Shown here: piece after piece, positions 52,286-63,409 of the stretch
Layout of the letters: every line of letters starts with the position of its first letter
How positions within the stretch are numbered: the stretch's first letter is position 1
Assembly: GCA_949825045.1 (NCBI GenBank)
Contig: OX463820.1
Span: 4,042,501 to 4,106,500, forward strand
Direction of reading: 5' to 3'
DNA: 64,000 nt
Source: Argyresthia goedartella
Lineage: Eukaryota > Arthropoda > Insecta > Lepidoptera > Argyresthiidae
Made by a program: the position numbers and the translations under genes
Notes under the pieces: model-generated
Seen by the model: only the letters and a program-made list of their open reading frames with translations
What the model was told of the DNA's origin: nothing
Database searches by the model: none

Positions 52286-53876
52286 AACACATCAACACTG
52301 TCTAGGGATATTAGATTTTTGTTTGCATTTCTTAGTTTTTCAGAAAAACTACTCAGAATTAGGAAAAAGTTTATATGTGGAATTAAACCTCCTTGTTCCA
52401 TTTTCAAACTGACATTGAAAAAAAAAACTTATGAAAACAAAAGAAAACGCGGGAACACGCATTTCATTCAGTTTACAGTGCTAGTTTTGTGTTGAGATTT
52501 ATTTAGAAAAACATTAATTAACTAACTCTATCAATTGTTTTGGTGATTTTTACTGTTTGTGTCATCTTGTTGGTGCCATGCAACGTCGACATCTGACGAG
52601 AGACGAGATGATAAGAGCGGTAGGAATGTTGGAAGCTGGCACTATCCAAAACGTTGTTGCGGAGACCCTAGGCACCAGCCAGAATGTGATATCAAGGCTC
52701 TGGTCACGTTATCGTGATACTGGGGAAGTGGCGGAACGGCATGCTGGCAGAATTCGGAAGACTACCCTAGAGAGGACCGTTTTCTCCAAAATACCGCCAG
52801 GAGAGAACCTACTCTGACGGCCTTGGAAATGGTACAGAGGCTCCAACAGGAGCATCAGCTCAGGATCAGGTTAGCGACCAAACTGTCAGAAGAAGGCTAC
52901 ATGAAGCTAATCTTCATTCTCGCAGGGCATTTCGTGTTCCTGCTTTGCGACGAGGCAATCGCGGAAGGCGACTATTGTGGGCCCAAGAACACGTGTTATG
53001 GGATAATGAACAATGGTCGACAGTGCTCTTTACGGATGAGTATTGGTTTGGATTTCATCCAGATTCGCGAAGAACACGAGTTTGGAGAGTTCCAGGCAGG
53101 GAAAGCCGGCTCCAGCATCCACAAGAGGTTCATTCGTACCAAGCAGGAACAATCATGGTATGGGCAGGAATTCGTATAGGCGCGCGAACCGACCTCGTTT
53201 TTGTAAGAAGCAACATGAATGCTCAGAAATACCGTGGTGAGGTGGTGGAACCTGTTATTATTCCGCATAGGGTGCAAATCGGCCAGCAATTCGTACTCAT
53301 GCATGATAATGCTCGTCCACACACTGCGAGGCTGGTATCAGCCGCTTTTCAAGGCAACGACGTCACGGTAATGAGATGGCCTGCGCAGTCGCCCGAAATG
53401 AATCCCATCGAACATGCGTGGGAAATGTTGCAGCGAAGGGCTATGCATGCCCTCCCTCCAAATCTGGCCACAGAAGAGCAACTTTTCTTGCACCTGCAAC
53501 GAACCTGGGAACGCATACCACAGCAAGACATCGACACCTTAATTCACAGTATGAATAACCGATGCCAAACTCTTAATAACGTGAGGGGTGCTTACACTGA
53601 TTATTAAGAGTTAAAATGTCTCACTTTAAGTTGTTTTTTTAAATAAAATTATCCATTTTATTTATTAATTTCATTCATAGACTTAGCACCATTTTTAGTC
53701 TCTTTGTTATTTTATTTAAAAAAATATATTTGAAGATCTAAAATGTTTTTTATTTATATAATTAAGTTGGGCATTAACTGAGGTTTAATTCCAAATATAC
53801 TTCTCTGAACAAAATATTTATAGTTTATCAAAAAATTTAAGAAATACAAAATATCCCTAGACAATGTTGATGTGTG
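52286..53876 (+). mobile_element. Tc1-like element (DD34E), inactive
   Basis: Flanked by TA (52284-52285 and 53877-53878). Inverted ends read AACACATCAACA-TGTCTAGG and CACACATCAACA-TGTCTAGG and remain similar for about 100 bp inward (GGATATT, TTTC-TTA, GGAATTAAACCT), so the terminal inverted repeats are long. It sits inside the LINE-C 3' UTR and is therefore the later insertion. Confidence 0.9.
52578..53607 (+). pseudogene. Tc1 transposase with frameshifts
   Basis: ATG at 52578: an N-terminal HTH (HLTRDEMIRAVGMLEAGTIQ, SQNVISRLWSRYRDTG) up to about 52780. The protein then changes frame twice (TALEMVQRLQQEHQLR, then TVRRRLHEANLHSRRAFRVP) before the catalytic core: FTDEYWF, GTIMVWAGI, FVLMHDNARPHTARL (second Asp) and MNPIEHAWEML (Glu). 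There are 34 residues between them, so DD34E. All catalytic residues persist, but the broken N-terminus prevents a full protein. Confidence 0.92.
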
Positions 53877-54077
53877 TATTTTTAAAAGAGATCTAAAAAT
53901 CAATCTGTGGGAGTTTCTACGCCCTTCTTCTCCCACAGTGGTCCAATGTAGAGAAGAGGCAAAAAATGACGTTTGCTAAGTATATGTAAATATCTACAGT
54001 AATAAAGTACTTTGACTTTGACATAATAAATGAAACCAAGATTATTTAGAAATAATAAGAAATGTCCCCGATAATAC

Positions 54078-54261
54078 TTGGTAAGATTCAGCGTTTGTAC
54101 TCCACTATCAGCTGCACCTTTCGTGATTTTGGAGTGAGAGGCTGACCCTCTTACAGCAACAACGCTTTCCCAAACGTCGTGTGCTGTAATAGTTATTTTA
54201 GAGATTTTTATCCAGTCTAGCCAACTTATTTCACAAACCGCCAATCCTCGTCTACCCACTC
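54078..54261 (-). CDS. Host gene, penultimate exon (unknown protein)
   Basis: Acceptor TTTTTTTTTCAG just above 54261 and donor AA/GTATTATC at 54078/54077. The peptide (in frame with 50276-50525) includes VGRRGLAVCEISWLDWIKIS and ITAHDVWESVVAVRGSASHS, ending TLNLT plus the split Lys codon. Combined with the last exon this gives about 143 residues of an unidentified host protein. Upstream exons must lie beyond 54262. I could not define them. Confidence 0.6.
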
Positions 54262-55929
54262 CTGAAAAAAAAAGACATGTATCCAATATGCAGAAAAATC
54301 AACGGGGGCCGGCGCGGCGCCAGCAGCCATGCTCAATATGTCCCACTGGCTTTCCATGTGGCGATATTTTTAATTTTTCCCGTAAACCGTACATGAGATT
54401 TTATCGAATAGAGCAGTGACATTAGAAATTTTAATTGTTCACACGGATTCTATGCTGGAAAATATCGTGATCGAGGAATATGTGTTCCCATATACCATCC
54501 AAAATTGTCACCGAGGAGGCCGCGTCTCGAAACGATCTTATCGAATACGACACGCAGTGGCGCTTATGTTCTCTTTCTGGCGATGAGGGCTAAAGCCCTA
54601 AATAAATTGTTTCGACTCGAATTCTAGTTATAAGATTTAAAAAATTAGGCATGTCTTATCGCTACTGTATGAATGACCCTTTATTATTGGACGTACTTTT
54701 CTAAAATTATGTGTAAGTGAGTAGGTAATTAATTAAATCTTACCGTCAGTGTATTAACTACTGATCCTAATACGACCGACGATGTAGAGTTTGACTTTGA
54801 CTTTTAACTGTTGGAAGATTGGCCTTTGGCTGGCATCAGGTGTCATCCTGAAGGATTATGTTGACCAATTAAACTAAAGTTAAAAGTTGGTGTCGGACAT
54901 AAAGTTAGTTAGATTCTCCTTTTATACATTGTGAGTACAACTCACTAGAACTTCTGGCAAAGCTTAACAGGGGCTATGATTTTGGTCTAATAATATTATA
55001 AGAGATGTTGCTAGATATTCACTAATAGAACTAGAAACAAAATTAGCCATCTGATTTTAAAATATGTGTAAATAAATTGGAAAGTATGATTATAATACAC
55101 ATGTTTAGCATGTGGATGGACAGATTTTTACAAAGGTATTGTTGGATTAATCTTTGTTAACCTAAAGCGATTGGTAAGAGATAAATGCACAGATGATCCA
55201 AGGCTTTTTCTGGGTTTTATCGCTACTGATTTTTAAGTAGGTAGGTAGGTACAGTCCCAGCTAATTGCTAATGCGATGGATCGAATCCAGCAGTGTTTAA
55301 AATGGCGGCCCGGCGCATTAGCAATTTGCGGGGCTTATACACACAAAATTATCGTAAAAACTTGAAGGTACTCACCAGTGAAATGATCGTATAAGTGCTC
55401 CAAATCCACAATTTCACAATGCTATTAGTTTTTTTTCATAGAAAATACCCTATTTTTTCAACTATGATCCGAACGCTCCACGAAGTAAATTTTCGGAGTT
55501 CGGATTAAAGAGGTCCTGCTCTAGGTACACAGAATGTGTCTGTTATGCAAAATTACCAATTTACGAATATGACAAAAGACTTTTGTCGTTTTCACAATGT
55601 TGCCAGTTGATTAAATCTCAGTCACAAAAGTCTTGTAACGCTGCGTCATATTATGCACGAAGCTCAAAGGTGTACCTTCAAAAGATAAGACAAAGTCCTT
55701 TGTTACATTACATAATAAATAATAATTATGCATAGGAGATTGAAGATACTTAACTGAACCCGATCTAATCCGTCAAGATCATACCCGCCGCTGGAGAAAA
55801 ATAAATTCTCCAAACCTAAAAGTTTAAGTCACAAGATTTTAAGAATAAAATAATTTAGAAAATCCACTGGATGGATGTCGCATTTATTTTTATTTTCTCA
55901 TCAACATTTTGGCCTGTAAAATTGTAATA
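54262..55929. other. Intron or intergenic sequence, no gene supported
   Basis: A GC-rich patch at 54305-54330 (GGGGCCGGCGCGGCGCC) and a block at about 54500-54590 (GAGGAGGCCGCGTCTCGAAACG) stand out but give no supportable exon. 54795-54815 and 54020 share GACTTTGACTTT, a LINE-C-type tail, suggesting another LINE end near 54810. The rest is AT-rich. Confidence 0.4.
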
Positions 55930-56160
55930 ACTTGTAGTTTTATTGAGCAAGCGAGCAAAGCGTCTCAGTTTAGAGATTGGCCGAAAAAATGTTTTTGTCC
56001 ATCTATCAGTTCTCGCCTACAGGTCGCATTTTTTAACCGATTTTGACGAAAATTGGCACACAAGTTCCTTCTTTTTTTTTAAGTCGATCGCGATTTTTGA
56101 CTGGGGTAAAATACAGGGCAAGAGGGGAAGTTTGCTGTAGCGTTATATAAGGGAAAAGGG
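55930..56160. repeat. Dispersed lepidopteran-type repeat remnant
   Basis: Contains TTTAACCGATTTTGACGAAA, TTGGCACACAAGTTCC and AAGTCGATCGCGATTTTTGA, a word combination I recognise from moth genome repeats. No complete ends defined. Confidence 0.5.
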
Positions 56161-56168
56161 GAAAGCGT

Positions 56169-56906
56169 TTGATATTTCCCCCATGTACATCATCACTCCC
56201 ATATATATCATACACACATATATATCGCCCTAATGGGCAAATTGCAGGTAGAAAGCCGTCCATAAGAACATTGTTAACTTTCGAAGAAACTGTGATAAAC
56301 ATAACTTTAATACTAGAAACAAGGACAAACTTGCAGTGCCCACTACTCGGCTCCATAAAATAAAAAACTCGTTCAAGGGTAATTGTGTAAGATTTTACAA
56401 TAAACTCCCAAGCACTTTGACAGATCTATCAATTAATAAGTTCAAGAAATACATCAAGCAAAGGCTTATTTCTAAAGCTTACTACAGTATTAAAGAGTAC
56501 ATAGACGATAAAAATGCTTGGGACTGAATTGTTCTAATTAATTGTGAGCATCCTCACTGCCAGAGTTTCTTTTACTGGACAATTGGAGGCCTTTCACACC
56601 TCCAAAGATTAATTTAATTATACAACTCTTGACTGTGGGGACCATTTACATCTCCTATTATCATTGTATTATTGACTAAAGAGACTATACATCTCTGTTA
56701 TTTATATTTTAATTATTTTATTATGACATTTGAGACTCTTTACATCTCTCAGAAACAATAATTAAGTACTTTTTTTTTTCTGATAATATGATACAAATCA
56801 TAATACCAAATGTTCTGTAAAAAATGAAATGAAATGACATGTGAAAGTGCCCTTGTGGCCTATTTACAGAATCAACGTTTTGAGTTTTGAGTTTTTTTGA
56901 GTTTTT
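56169..56906 (+). mobile_element. LINE 3' end fragment
   Basis: The frame 56336-56527 encodes HKIKNSFKGNCVRFYNKLPS and FKKYIKQRLISKAYYSIKEY, the standard LINE ORF2 C-terminus, stopping at 56525. It is preceded by broken upstream codons (from about 56230: NGQIAGRKPSIRTLLT). The 3' UTR ends in a TTTTGAG-type tail near 56880-56906. Confidence 0.75.
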
Positions 56907-57663
56907 CAGCATATACCGAGGCCATGGCTCGCAGTAACATCTAACGATAACTACTTTACACATGACACAGGGATTGTTTTAGTCCGTATACTTCACGAGC
57001 GGATGCCCGCTCAATGTGTAGTGGGAACCGGACATAGCAGGGAGGCCTGACTCCTTGGTATGTATAGGTAATTTCATTTTTTCCCCTCCAAAAAAAAAGT
57101 CGGTTATTGCATGGTTACAAGGGCTTCGAAAAAGCAATACCGTAGATCACATCCACACATTGAGGTAGATTATACAGAAGACCTAGGAGTATAATCAGCA
57201 TTTGTGGCTCGCATTTGTGGACTACGAGAAAGTCTGACTACGTTGAAAACTGGGCTGATCGTGTGTCTTTACAGCGATCCCAAGTCGATTGGCGATATAT
57301 CTAGGTGCTGACGTGTCTGGAAGAACAGTTGAGCTCGTCGATATCCTGCAGCGACTAGCCTAGGCGAGTCAGAGACTTGGACAATGATTTGGCATAAAAT
57401 ACTAAAAACTAGGAAACATATTTGAAATTTGGTTATAACTCCAATTTGCATGTCTTGCAATGCAAAGTAAGTAATTGCCAAGCCATAACAAGAATAAAAA
57501 AAATCGGTGACAGCTGACAGCACCTCATTTTTTTCTTTAGATTTTAGTTTATATTTCTAGATTATTGTGTTATTACAAGCATGTAATTTATAATGAAACA
57601 ATTAGCGCTGTAAGTGCATTACTAAACCTATAAATGATAATAATATATGGGTATTATTCAATT
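56907..57663. other. Unassigned
   Basis: No recognisable gene. A minus-strand frame at 57269-57523 has hydrophobic stretches (FYSCYGLAITYFALQ, ICFLVFSILCQIIVQV) but no family resemblance and no supporting exon signals. I leave it uncalled. Confidence 0.4.
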
Positions 57664-57700
57664 GCACATCAAATATACTGATTTGCACTGCAAAAAGAGT
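57664..57700 (+). mobile_element. TTAA-MITE terminal fragment
   Basis: GCACATCAAATATACTGATT then TGCACTGC matches the end of the MITE at 4575. The following 30 bases (GAGTTCAACAAAAACC) resemble the inside of the copy at 58138. No TTAA on its left and no matching right end nearby. Confidence 0.5.
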
Positions 57701-58137
57701 TCAACAAAAACCAAAGAAAAACACTTTAAATATGGCATGTATTTAAACGATAATCAAAGAATCCCCGATATTTTGATGAATATATCACAAAACTGCATCA
57801 AAAATACTGGCTTCACCCTAGAATTCACCTATAAACAAAAAAATGCAAACTTTTAACTACTTATGTTAAACCGTTATACTAAGTGATTATCTGATATCTG
57901 AATGTGAACCTTACAGTTACTTTAGTAACTACAAAAACATAAACCCATCTATATTTGATCCACGCACCTATTATTATTTGGAGCCCATAAGATTTAATAA
58001 TGACAACACCAATCAATAAAAAAATCACCTGAATGCATATTATTATAATAACAACAAAGAACGATAAATCAGATATTGTAACATATTTTTTTGCATTTGT
58101 GATATAAAAATTCAAAATTAAATAGGGTAATATTTAA

Positions 58138-58368
58138 TCGCACATCAAATATGTCCTATTTGCACAGCAACAATGTTCAACAAAAACTCTTATGGTTCTT
58201 TTGCTCATACATGTTCAAACATTGTATGATTCTTTTGCTCTTACATGTTTTACCTAACACGAAGGATAAAGTGAGCTTCTCTTCGCTCACCCCCTTTAAC
58301 CTTCACCTAAGCTTCCGCACCACTTCACCCTGATATTTGCTGTGCAAATCAGTATTTTTAATGTGTGG
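58138..58368 (-). mobile_element. TTAA-flanked MITE copy
   Basis: 231 bp with TTAA at 58134-58137 and 58369-58372. Inverted ends GCACATCAAATATG and TTTTTAATGTGTGG. Core CCTAACACGAAGGATAAA, TTCGCTCACCCCCTTTA and CTTCACCTAAGCT, the reverse orientation of 4575-4815. Older and more diverged. Confidence 0.75.
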
Positions 58369-59007
58369 TTAAATTTTTACCAATTTAATCTAATTAAAGC
58401 CTCAATCTCTTTTAATTGTATAATCAACCTCTTGGATACCACCTGCGTTAGATAACGCCATTTACATTCAAAATCGCGACCCGTCCCAACTACCCTCGGT
58501 TTTTGAGAGGTTACGGCAGTGGCCTGCCTGGCATGGCGGCTTGCTTAAGCAGGGCGTCCACGTTTTTGCATTATGCCAATAGGGATGTTTTATATATAAT
58601 ATTCATTGAAACAGATAAGATAAAATAAATTTAGCTATAGTAGTAAGCTTTTTAGAAATAAGAATGATAAAATTGTAAATTGTAATTTGGCAAAGTAAAC
58701 ATTAATTAGTGTGGTGCAGCAAAAGACACGAATTTTATAAATTCCGTTACATGGATGGAGATTTTTAATGCAAGTCAGTATTTTAGTTTGAATAACAATA
58801 TTTTTGTAATGAAAACGGATTCTATGTTCGGTTAAGCTTTTTTTGATAGGATTAATGAATTTGTTAGTGGTGCTTGTTATGTTAATAAAATGGATTATTT
58901 GTAGATTAGTCAATATTTTGGTATACGGTAAATTAATCAGTGAAGATAATACGTTTGCATAATTTTATTTTGAGCTACAGTTAAATATTCCCCTTTCAAT
59001 ATTTTGC
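58369..59007. other. Unassigned AT-rich sequence
   Basis: 58477-58514 (GCGACCCGTCCCAACTACCC, TCGGTTTTTGAGAGGTTA) matches 47848-47885, a short dispersed word of unknown origin. A minus-strand frame at 58635-58913 is low-complexity and LINE-like only in a weak sense. Not called. Confidence 0.4.
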
Positions 59008-59165
59008 GTGTAAAGTTTATGTTTTAAGTATTTTTGTTGTTCTTACATGTTCAACCTAACACGAAGAATAAAGGTTCGCTTCGTTCACCCCCTTTACCCT
59101 TCACCTAAGCTGCCGCAGTGTTTTCCCTTATATTTGCTGTGCAAATCAGTATTTTTGATGTATGG
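59008..59165 (-). mobile_element. TTAA-MITE, truncated copy
   Basis: The right end TGCAAATCAGTATTTTTGAT then GTATGG, with TTAA at 59166-59169. Core GTTCAACCTAACACGAAG and TTCACCTAAGCTGCCGCAG. The left end is missing. Confidence 0.7.
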
Positions 59166-60122
59166 TTAATACTTCCCATAATATATTTAAGTAGTTTGGA
59201 CATACTTAACTGTACTACGTTGTTTTAACTTACTCATTTATGTATGATTTCATATTTAAATTCGACAGGTTTTGTAGTACCTTATGCTCAGAATATAGAA
59301 CTAGTGTACTAATGTAATAAATACTCATTTGAAAGTTGTGTGTGTTTAAAGGTAAAAGTTTAAAGGTGTACCATTTGCAACAGATGAGATAGCAAGATGA
59401 TAACGAGAACGGAAAAACATGTATATACAACGCACGACGCAATCAAGCGTCGGTAATTCAAATGCCGAGGTGAATAACTGAAATTGTAGTGGGAAAATTT
59501 ATAATAGCGATCTGCTAAAATAAGAAGCGATTTGCTAAAATAAGAATTAACCATATTGAGCTGATCTCGTCAGATCTTTAAGCATCAGTCTATAACTGTC
59601 CCACTACATGGGCACAGGGCTTCTCTCGATAGGGGGGATTCTAATCCTGGCCTCCAGATTAGAAGCCAGAGGCTCATGTGTAAGGGTAAACATCGCTATG
59701 CACAATATAAACTGTATCTGTATGTATTAAAATAAAATTATGTTGACTATGATTAATAATGAGTAACAAAACTATACTTATTGACCATAACTTATTCACA
59801 ACCCTACCTACACAAACTCAATGTATAAAATAAATGAATCTTTTTTTAATTCTACGGAGGTATAGTAAGAGGATTTTGTTGATACGGAGATTTGTGTTGA
59901 TTGGTATTATCACCCCTATTCGAATGTAATGCAATTAAATATACACCATGTATCTTACTTTTATCTATCAACTTTGACAACCATATATACTAAATGTACA
60001 AATGACAAATTCACTCAAATCTGAAACATATAAAACAACAAATAAGTTATTCAATAAATTTATTATTATTTTCAAAAAATACGTGTTAATGACAAAAGTA
60101 CACACCAGACAAAATAATAATT
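59166..60122. other. Non-coding, with a dispersed lepidopteran-type block
   Basis: 59592-59690 (ACTGTCCCACTACATGGGCA, CAGGGCTTCTCTC, CTCCAGATTAGAAGCC) resembles a repeat common in moths whose consensus contains CCCACTGCTGGGCA-AGGCCTC. The rest is AT-rich, no gene. Confidence 0.45.
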
Positions 60123-60512
60123 ATGTCCTTGCTTGCTTATAAAATAATAGTATGGATGATCTTTCATTCCGTTTTACGGAAAAAAATCCCAAAGTCTCAT
60201 CGTCAAAGGGCAGATACACACTCTGTCAAGTTGTTTACTTATAAAGGTAACAACATATGCAACAACATTATGAAAAAAAAAACTTTTGTCGGCAAAGGGC
60301 AGATACAGACTTTGTCGAAGTCTTACTTATAAAGATAATAATATACCCAACAACAATCAGAAAAGTTTGTCCTTTGTCGGTTTACAAATAGTACGGATGT
60401 TCTCTGACATTATGTTTTACGAAAAATGTGCCCTAAGTCGCGGCGTCAAAGGGCAGATATCAAATTTGTCATTATATCTACTGAAATTGTCGAACTGTTA
60501 ACTTATAAAGAG
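60123..60512. repeat. Three diverged copies of an AAGGGCAGATA repeat
   Basis: AAAGGGCAGATACACACTCT (60206), AAAGGGCAGATACAGACTTT (60294) and AAAGGGCAGATATCAAATTT (60448) are each followed within 40 bases by ACTTATAAAG. Flanking words (GTACGGATG / GTATGGATG and GTTTTACG) also recur. An old tandem or nested array. Confidence 0.6.
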
Positions 60513-60527
60513 AACAAAATAACGGAG

Positions 60528-60665
60528 CGGAGCGAAGCGTATGCAAAGAAAAGCCAATAATGGCTTGAGTAGGTTATTATGGCTAGATGTCAATTAGGTT
60601 AAAGGTTATATTAGCACATATAAGAAGCAAAACCGGAGCGAAGCAAAGCGGAGCGGAGCGAAGAG
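60528..60665. repeat. Dispersed repeat (CGGAGCGGAGCGAAGCG family), copy 2, internally duplicated
   Basis: GGAGCGGAGCGAAGCGTATG CAAAGAAAAGCCAA at 60525 and GGAGCGGAGCGAAGAGTTTG CAAAGAAAAGCCAA at 60650 flank AGGTTATTATGGCTAG and TCAATTAGGTTA. Reverse-related to 45838-45950. Confidence 0.65.
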
Positions 60666-60699
60666 TTTGCAAAGAAAAGCCAAATTTGGCAATAATAGG

Positions 60700-60950
60700 T
60701 AATCGTAGCTACTACTGGTCTAGTATCAGTAGTTTCCGATAAAAAAAAAGGTTTGACTGCAGGTTTCCGAGATATGACTGTTTTTAGTTTGACAGCTGTC
60801 ATTAAAAATGAAGATCTCGTCGAGAGCTGTAATATCTTACTGCAAACCAGTGGTCTAGGATCAGTAGTTTTCGAGATACCTATGACAGTTTTTGGTTTGA
60901 GAGCTGTCATCTGAAATCAAGTTCTCGTCGAGAGCTGACACATCTCCATA
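60700..60950. repeat. Two diverged copies of a unit of about 140 bp
   Basis: TGGTCTAGTATCAGTAGTTT ... GACAGCTGTCAT ... TCTCGTCGAGAGCTG recurs as TGGTCTAGGATCAGTAGTTT ... GAGAGCTGTCAT ... TCTCGTCGAGAGCTG. The GACAGCTGTC and CTCGTCGAG words are themselves palindromic. Confidence 0.7.
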
Positions 60951-61619
60951 CAAAACAGTCTGGGGTGAGTAATTTCTTTTTTTAACATTTTTATAAAATA
61001 GCAAAAATATACTTAAAACTACATATACACTACGTACACGGAATCTTGACACAATGACAGAATATTGTCAAAAAGACGTACGACAATAAATACTCTGTTG
61101 CGGTGTGCAAGTTTACCGAAACGTTCTGCCTAATAGCTATGTCTTAATGCTAATTGCTAAGATGTGCCAACGTCCCGTAAGCCACAAACCTCGGCAAATG
61201 TCGACAACAAACTCAAGCAAACCAACACTTGCGACATATGCATAGCTGTATACATACGTCATTTATTTGCCATTTTTGATAAATTCTCAAGAAATAAGGA
61301 AAAATATTGGAAAAAACAATTACTTAGCTTCGCTCAACACGAATCTAAAAATGTATACAGTCTACGCTTTCCATACAAAAAAAACGCAGAATTGACATTT
61401 TATTACGCACGAGTCGTTTACCTCAGGCTCGCTAATTTCGAAACGGCAGCCATCTTGCCACTTAGCGTGTTTTCGCCAAAATTGCTCCGCCAACTCAACG
61501 GATAAGATTTTTATGAAATAAAGTTTTATTCTATTCTATTCTATACTTTACACGTTTACATTACACGATTGTGCTTGCGGCAGTTTGGCAAACAGGATAT
61601 TTGTAATGTAAATCAAGCC
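60951..61619. other. Unassigned
   Basis: AT-rich and no supportable gene. A 113-codon frame (61164-61505) has no family features. TTCTATTCTATTCTATAC at about 61530-61547 is a simple (TTCTA)n tail that could end a LINE. Confidence 0.4.
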
Positions 61620-61790
61620 TTAACCTGAGCCAGATTTCTTCTGCATGAAGTGCAAGTATACACGAGCGCGAGCCATTGTGACGTTGTTCGTGTTGACAAC
61701 CAGCTCGACGTCCGCTCGGGCATTCTCGAAGGGCCACACATTGGGGAAGCCCGAAGTCGGCGCTGTCATGTTCATTAAGTACTTGTAGCC
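61620..61790 (-). CDS. Host-like terminal coding exon, paralogue of 3700-3897
   Basis: The minus strand has TTATTGTTCGGCAG then GGC TAC AAG in frame, ending TCA GGT TAA (stop 61620-61622). The 56 codons include GYKYLMNMTAPTSGFPNVWP, ARADVELVVNTNNVTMARAR and VYLHFMQKKSGSG. The exon starts at the same codon and phase as its two relatives and is the most likely functional representative. It suggests a small gene family spread over at least 46 kb. A secreted DUF1091/ML-like protein is possible but unproven. Confidence 0.6.
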   Translation of the reverse strand, partial: GYKYLMNMTAPTSGFPNVWPFENARADVELVVNTNNVTMARARVYLHFMQKKSGSG

Positions 61791-61873
61791 CTGCCGAACA
61801 ATAAAAATAATTAGATATGGAATTATGATCACTCGTGTGTCAGTCCGTCCTTCCTTCATTCATTACCCATGTT

Positions 61874-61933
61874 ACTACCCATCTTACTACCAGTACTAGT
61901 ACCCGTGTTAGTACTGGTAGTAAGATGGGTAGT
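61874..61933. repeat. Perfect 25-bp inverted repeat (hairpin) with 10-nt loop
   Basis: 61874-61898 (ACTACCCATCTTACTACCAG then TACTA) is exactly complementary to 61909-61933. The loop is GTACCCGTGT. It lies directly beyond the 3' end of the RTE remnant and beside ATTACCC/GTTACTACCC words. Confidence 0.95.
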
Positions 61934-61949
61934 TAGGGATCTTAGTACC

Positions 61950-62800
61950 AGTAGTAATATTATTCTCTATAGCGCCAACCCCTACGGTCCTGTGCCATCT
62001 GCATCCATTGAGATCCTGTCCACTTTAGTATATCGTCGGACCATCGGTCTGCCCACAGGCCTTGTTGCTCCCTTTGCACCGTCCGTCATCCCGTCTAGCC
62101 AAGTGTTCCACCCCTCTCCACCTCAGTCTCGTTATCCGCTTACCTACATCTTCGACCTTCGTCTTCCGTCAAATTTCGACGTTTGGCACGCGGTCAACGA
62201 GAGAGATACCTAACATGGAACGCTCCATTGCTCGTTGGGCCACCTTGGTTTTGTGTATAATTTGCTTCGTGAGCGTCCATGTTTTGACTCTATAGGTGAG
62301 GATAGGCAAGACACATTGGTTACATACCTTAGTCTTAAGGCATTATGGTAGTTCGGGCTTAAAGACTTCGTCTAGCTTCCCGAAAGCCCTAAGCTGATGC
62401 GTCTGATGATCTCCTTCACCTGTGCAACGATGTCCAAGATAGACGTAATCGCTGACCATCTGAACGTTGTCGTTGCCAACAATTATGTTCGGTATATTTA
62501 AAGAGCGATTCGTCATGATCTTGGTCTTGGACACGTTCATCCTGAGACCGACTTTCAGAGAAGCTTCATGCAGTTCTGCGAGCATATGTTGGAGATTTGA
62601 GACGCATTCGGCGACGAAGATTAGATCATCCGCGAACCTGAGATTTGACATGGGCGTCCCGTTTATGTTGACTCGTCTCTCGCTCCAATCCAATGTCTTC
62701 ATAATATCCTCCAGAACATTGGTGAATAATTTGGGCGGGAGAGTGTCACCCTGGCGGACGCTATTTATAAGGGATTCAATTTTTTTTTAAAAAAAAACTC
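61950..62800 (-). pseudogene. RTE-clade LINE reverse transcriptase remnant
   Basis: The minus strand reads SLINSVRQGDTLPPKLFTNV, then NINGTPMSNLRFADDLIFVA (catalytic ADD), KVGLRMNVSKTKIMTN and DYVYLGHRCTGEGDHQ (62343-62780). The frame then breaks, and the C-terminal PRWPNEQWSVPC / VGRPM-like pieces continue to about 61960. VRQGD in place of VPQGS and LRFADD are RTE/BovB hallmarks. Truncated and frameshifted. Confidence 0.85.
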
Positions 62801-63409
62801 TTTGTTGAATCACCCCGTAACGGTACCTTATCTGAAATAAACGCTTATTACTATTACTATTTTCACCCGGGTGACTTAATTTTATGCCTGTATCTTTTTT
62901 CGTTTTCAACGAAGCGCCTTATGATTTCATATACCTTGAGATTTAGTTCGTTTATTTAAATTGTTTGAATCAAAAGATCAAAGATCCATAATTTAAGTAC
63001 ATATTATAAAAAAAAACAGAAATTACATTACACCCATCGTAGTCTTGGCAGTTTAGTTTCGTAATTTCGTTCACTCGTTGCATCGGTGACTTGTATAGGC
63101 CCTTTTGGCTCTGAGCGAGATCACCCCACCTTACTCTATGCGAGAAAGAGAGGTCACTTTTTGCTCAGAGCCAAAGGAACTTAGCGAGACCTATATCAAC
63201 GATGAATGAAATGCGAACGGGACGATTTGCGGAGGGACGAAATGCGATTACGTGACCATTTTGTTAAAGGTAAGAACTACTTCAGGATCTGCTATACGGC
63301 AGAAGAGCTGGTTGCCTGCAAGCTGACAACAAGCAACGTAAGCAGTGTAGTCGCTTTAGGTCCGACGGCGCGCGATTTTCAACCTTAAGGCTTAGCAAAA
63401 TAGTTCAAA
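62801..63409. other. Possible upstream region or 5' UTR, with a short inverted repeat
   Basis: 63104-63116 (TTTGGCTCTGAGC) and 63163-63175 (GCTCAGAGCCAAA) form a 13-bp perfect stem, and flanking TATAGG/CCTATA words add to it. A donor-like AAAG/GTAAGAAC lies at about 63268. No coding exon is certain. Confidence 0.45.

Larger units (their letters stand above)
50561..54021 (+). mobile_element. LINE-C insertion with 31-bp target duplication (contains Tc1)
   Basis: The 31 bp starting ATAATAAATGAAACCAAGAT lie at 50530-50560 and again at 54022-54052, with no difference seen. The element ends with AATAAAGTACTTTGACTTTGAC, a simple-repeat LINE tail. It is antisense to the host gene. Its left end is unusual: between the target duplication and the RT sequence (about 50730) lies a diverged copy of the adjacent host exon (50581-50729). 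Confidence 0.9.
50526..54077 (-). other. Intron enlarged by nested transposons
   Basis: Donor GTATTATC (54077 downward) and acceptor TTATGCAG (50526). Removing the LINE-C insertion, its duplicated target and the 5' filler leaves an intron of about 60 bp, normal for insects. All 3.5 kb of extra sequence is explained by LINE-C and Tc1. Confidence 0.7.

Noticed and set aside
57269..57523. Hydrophobic minus-strand frame as a membrane protein
   Set aside because: No homologous copy, no splice or promoter support and no family motif.
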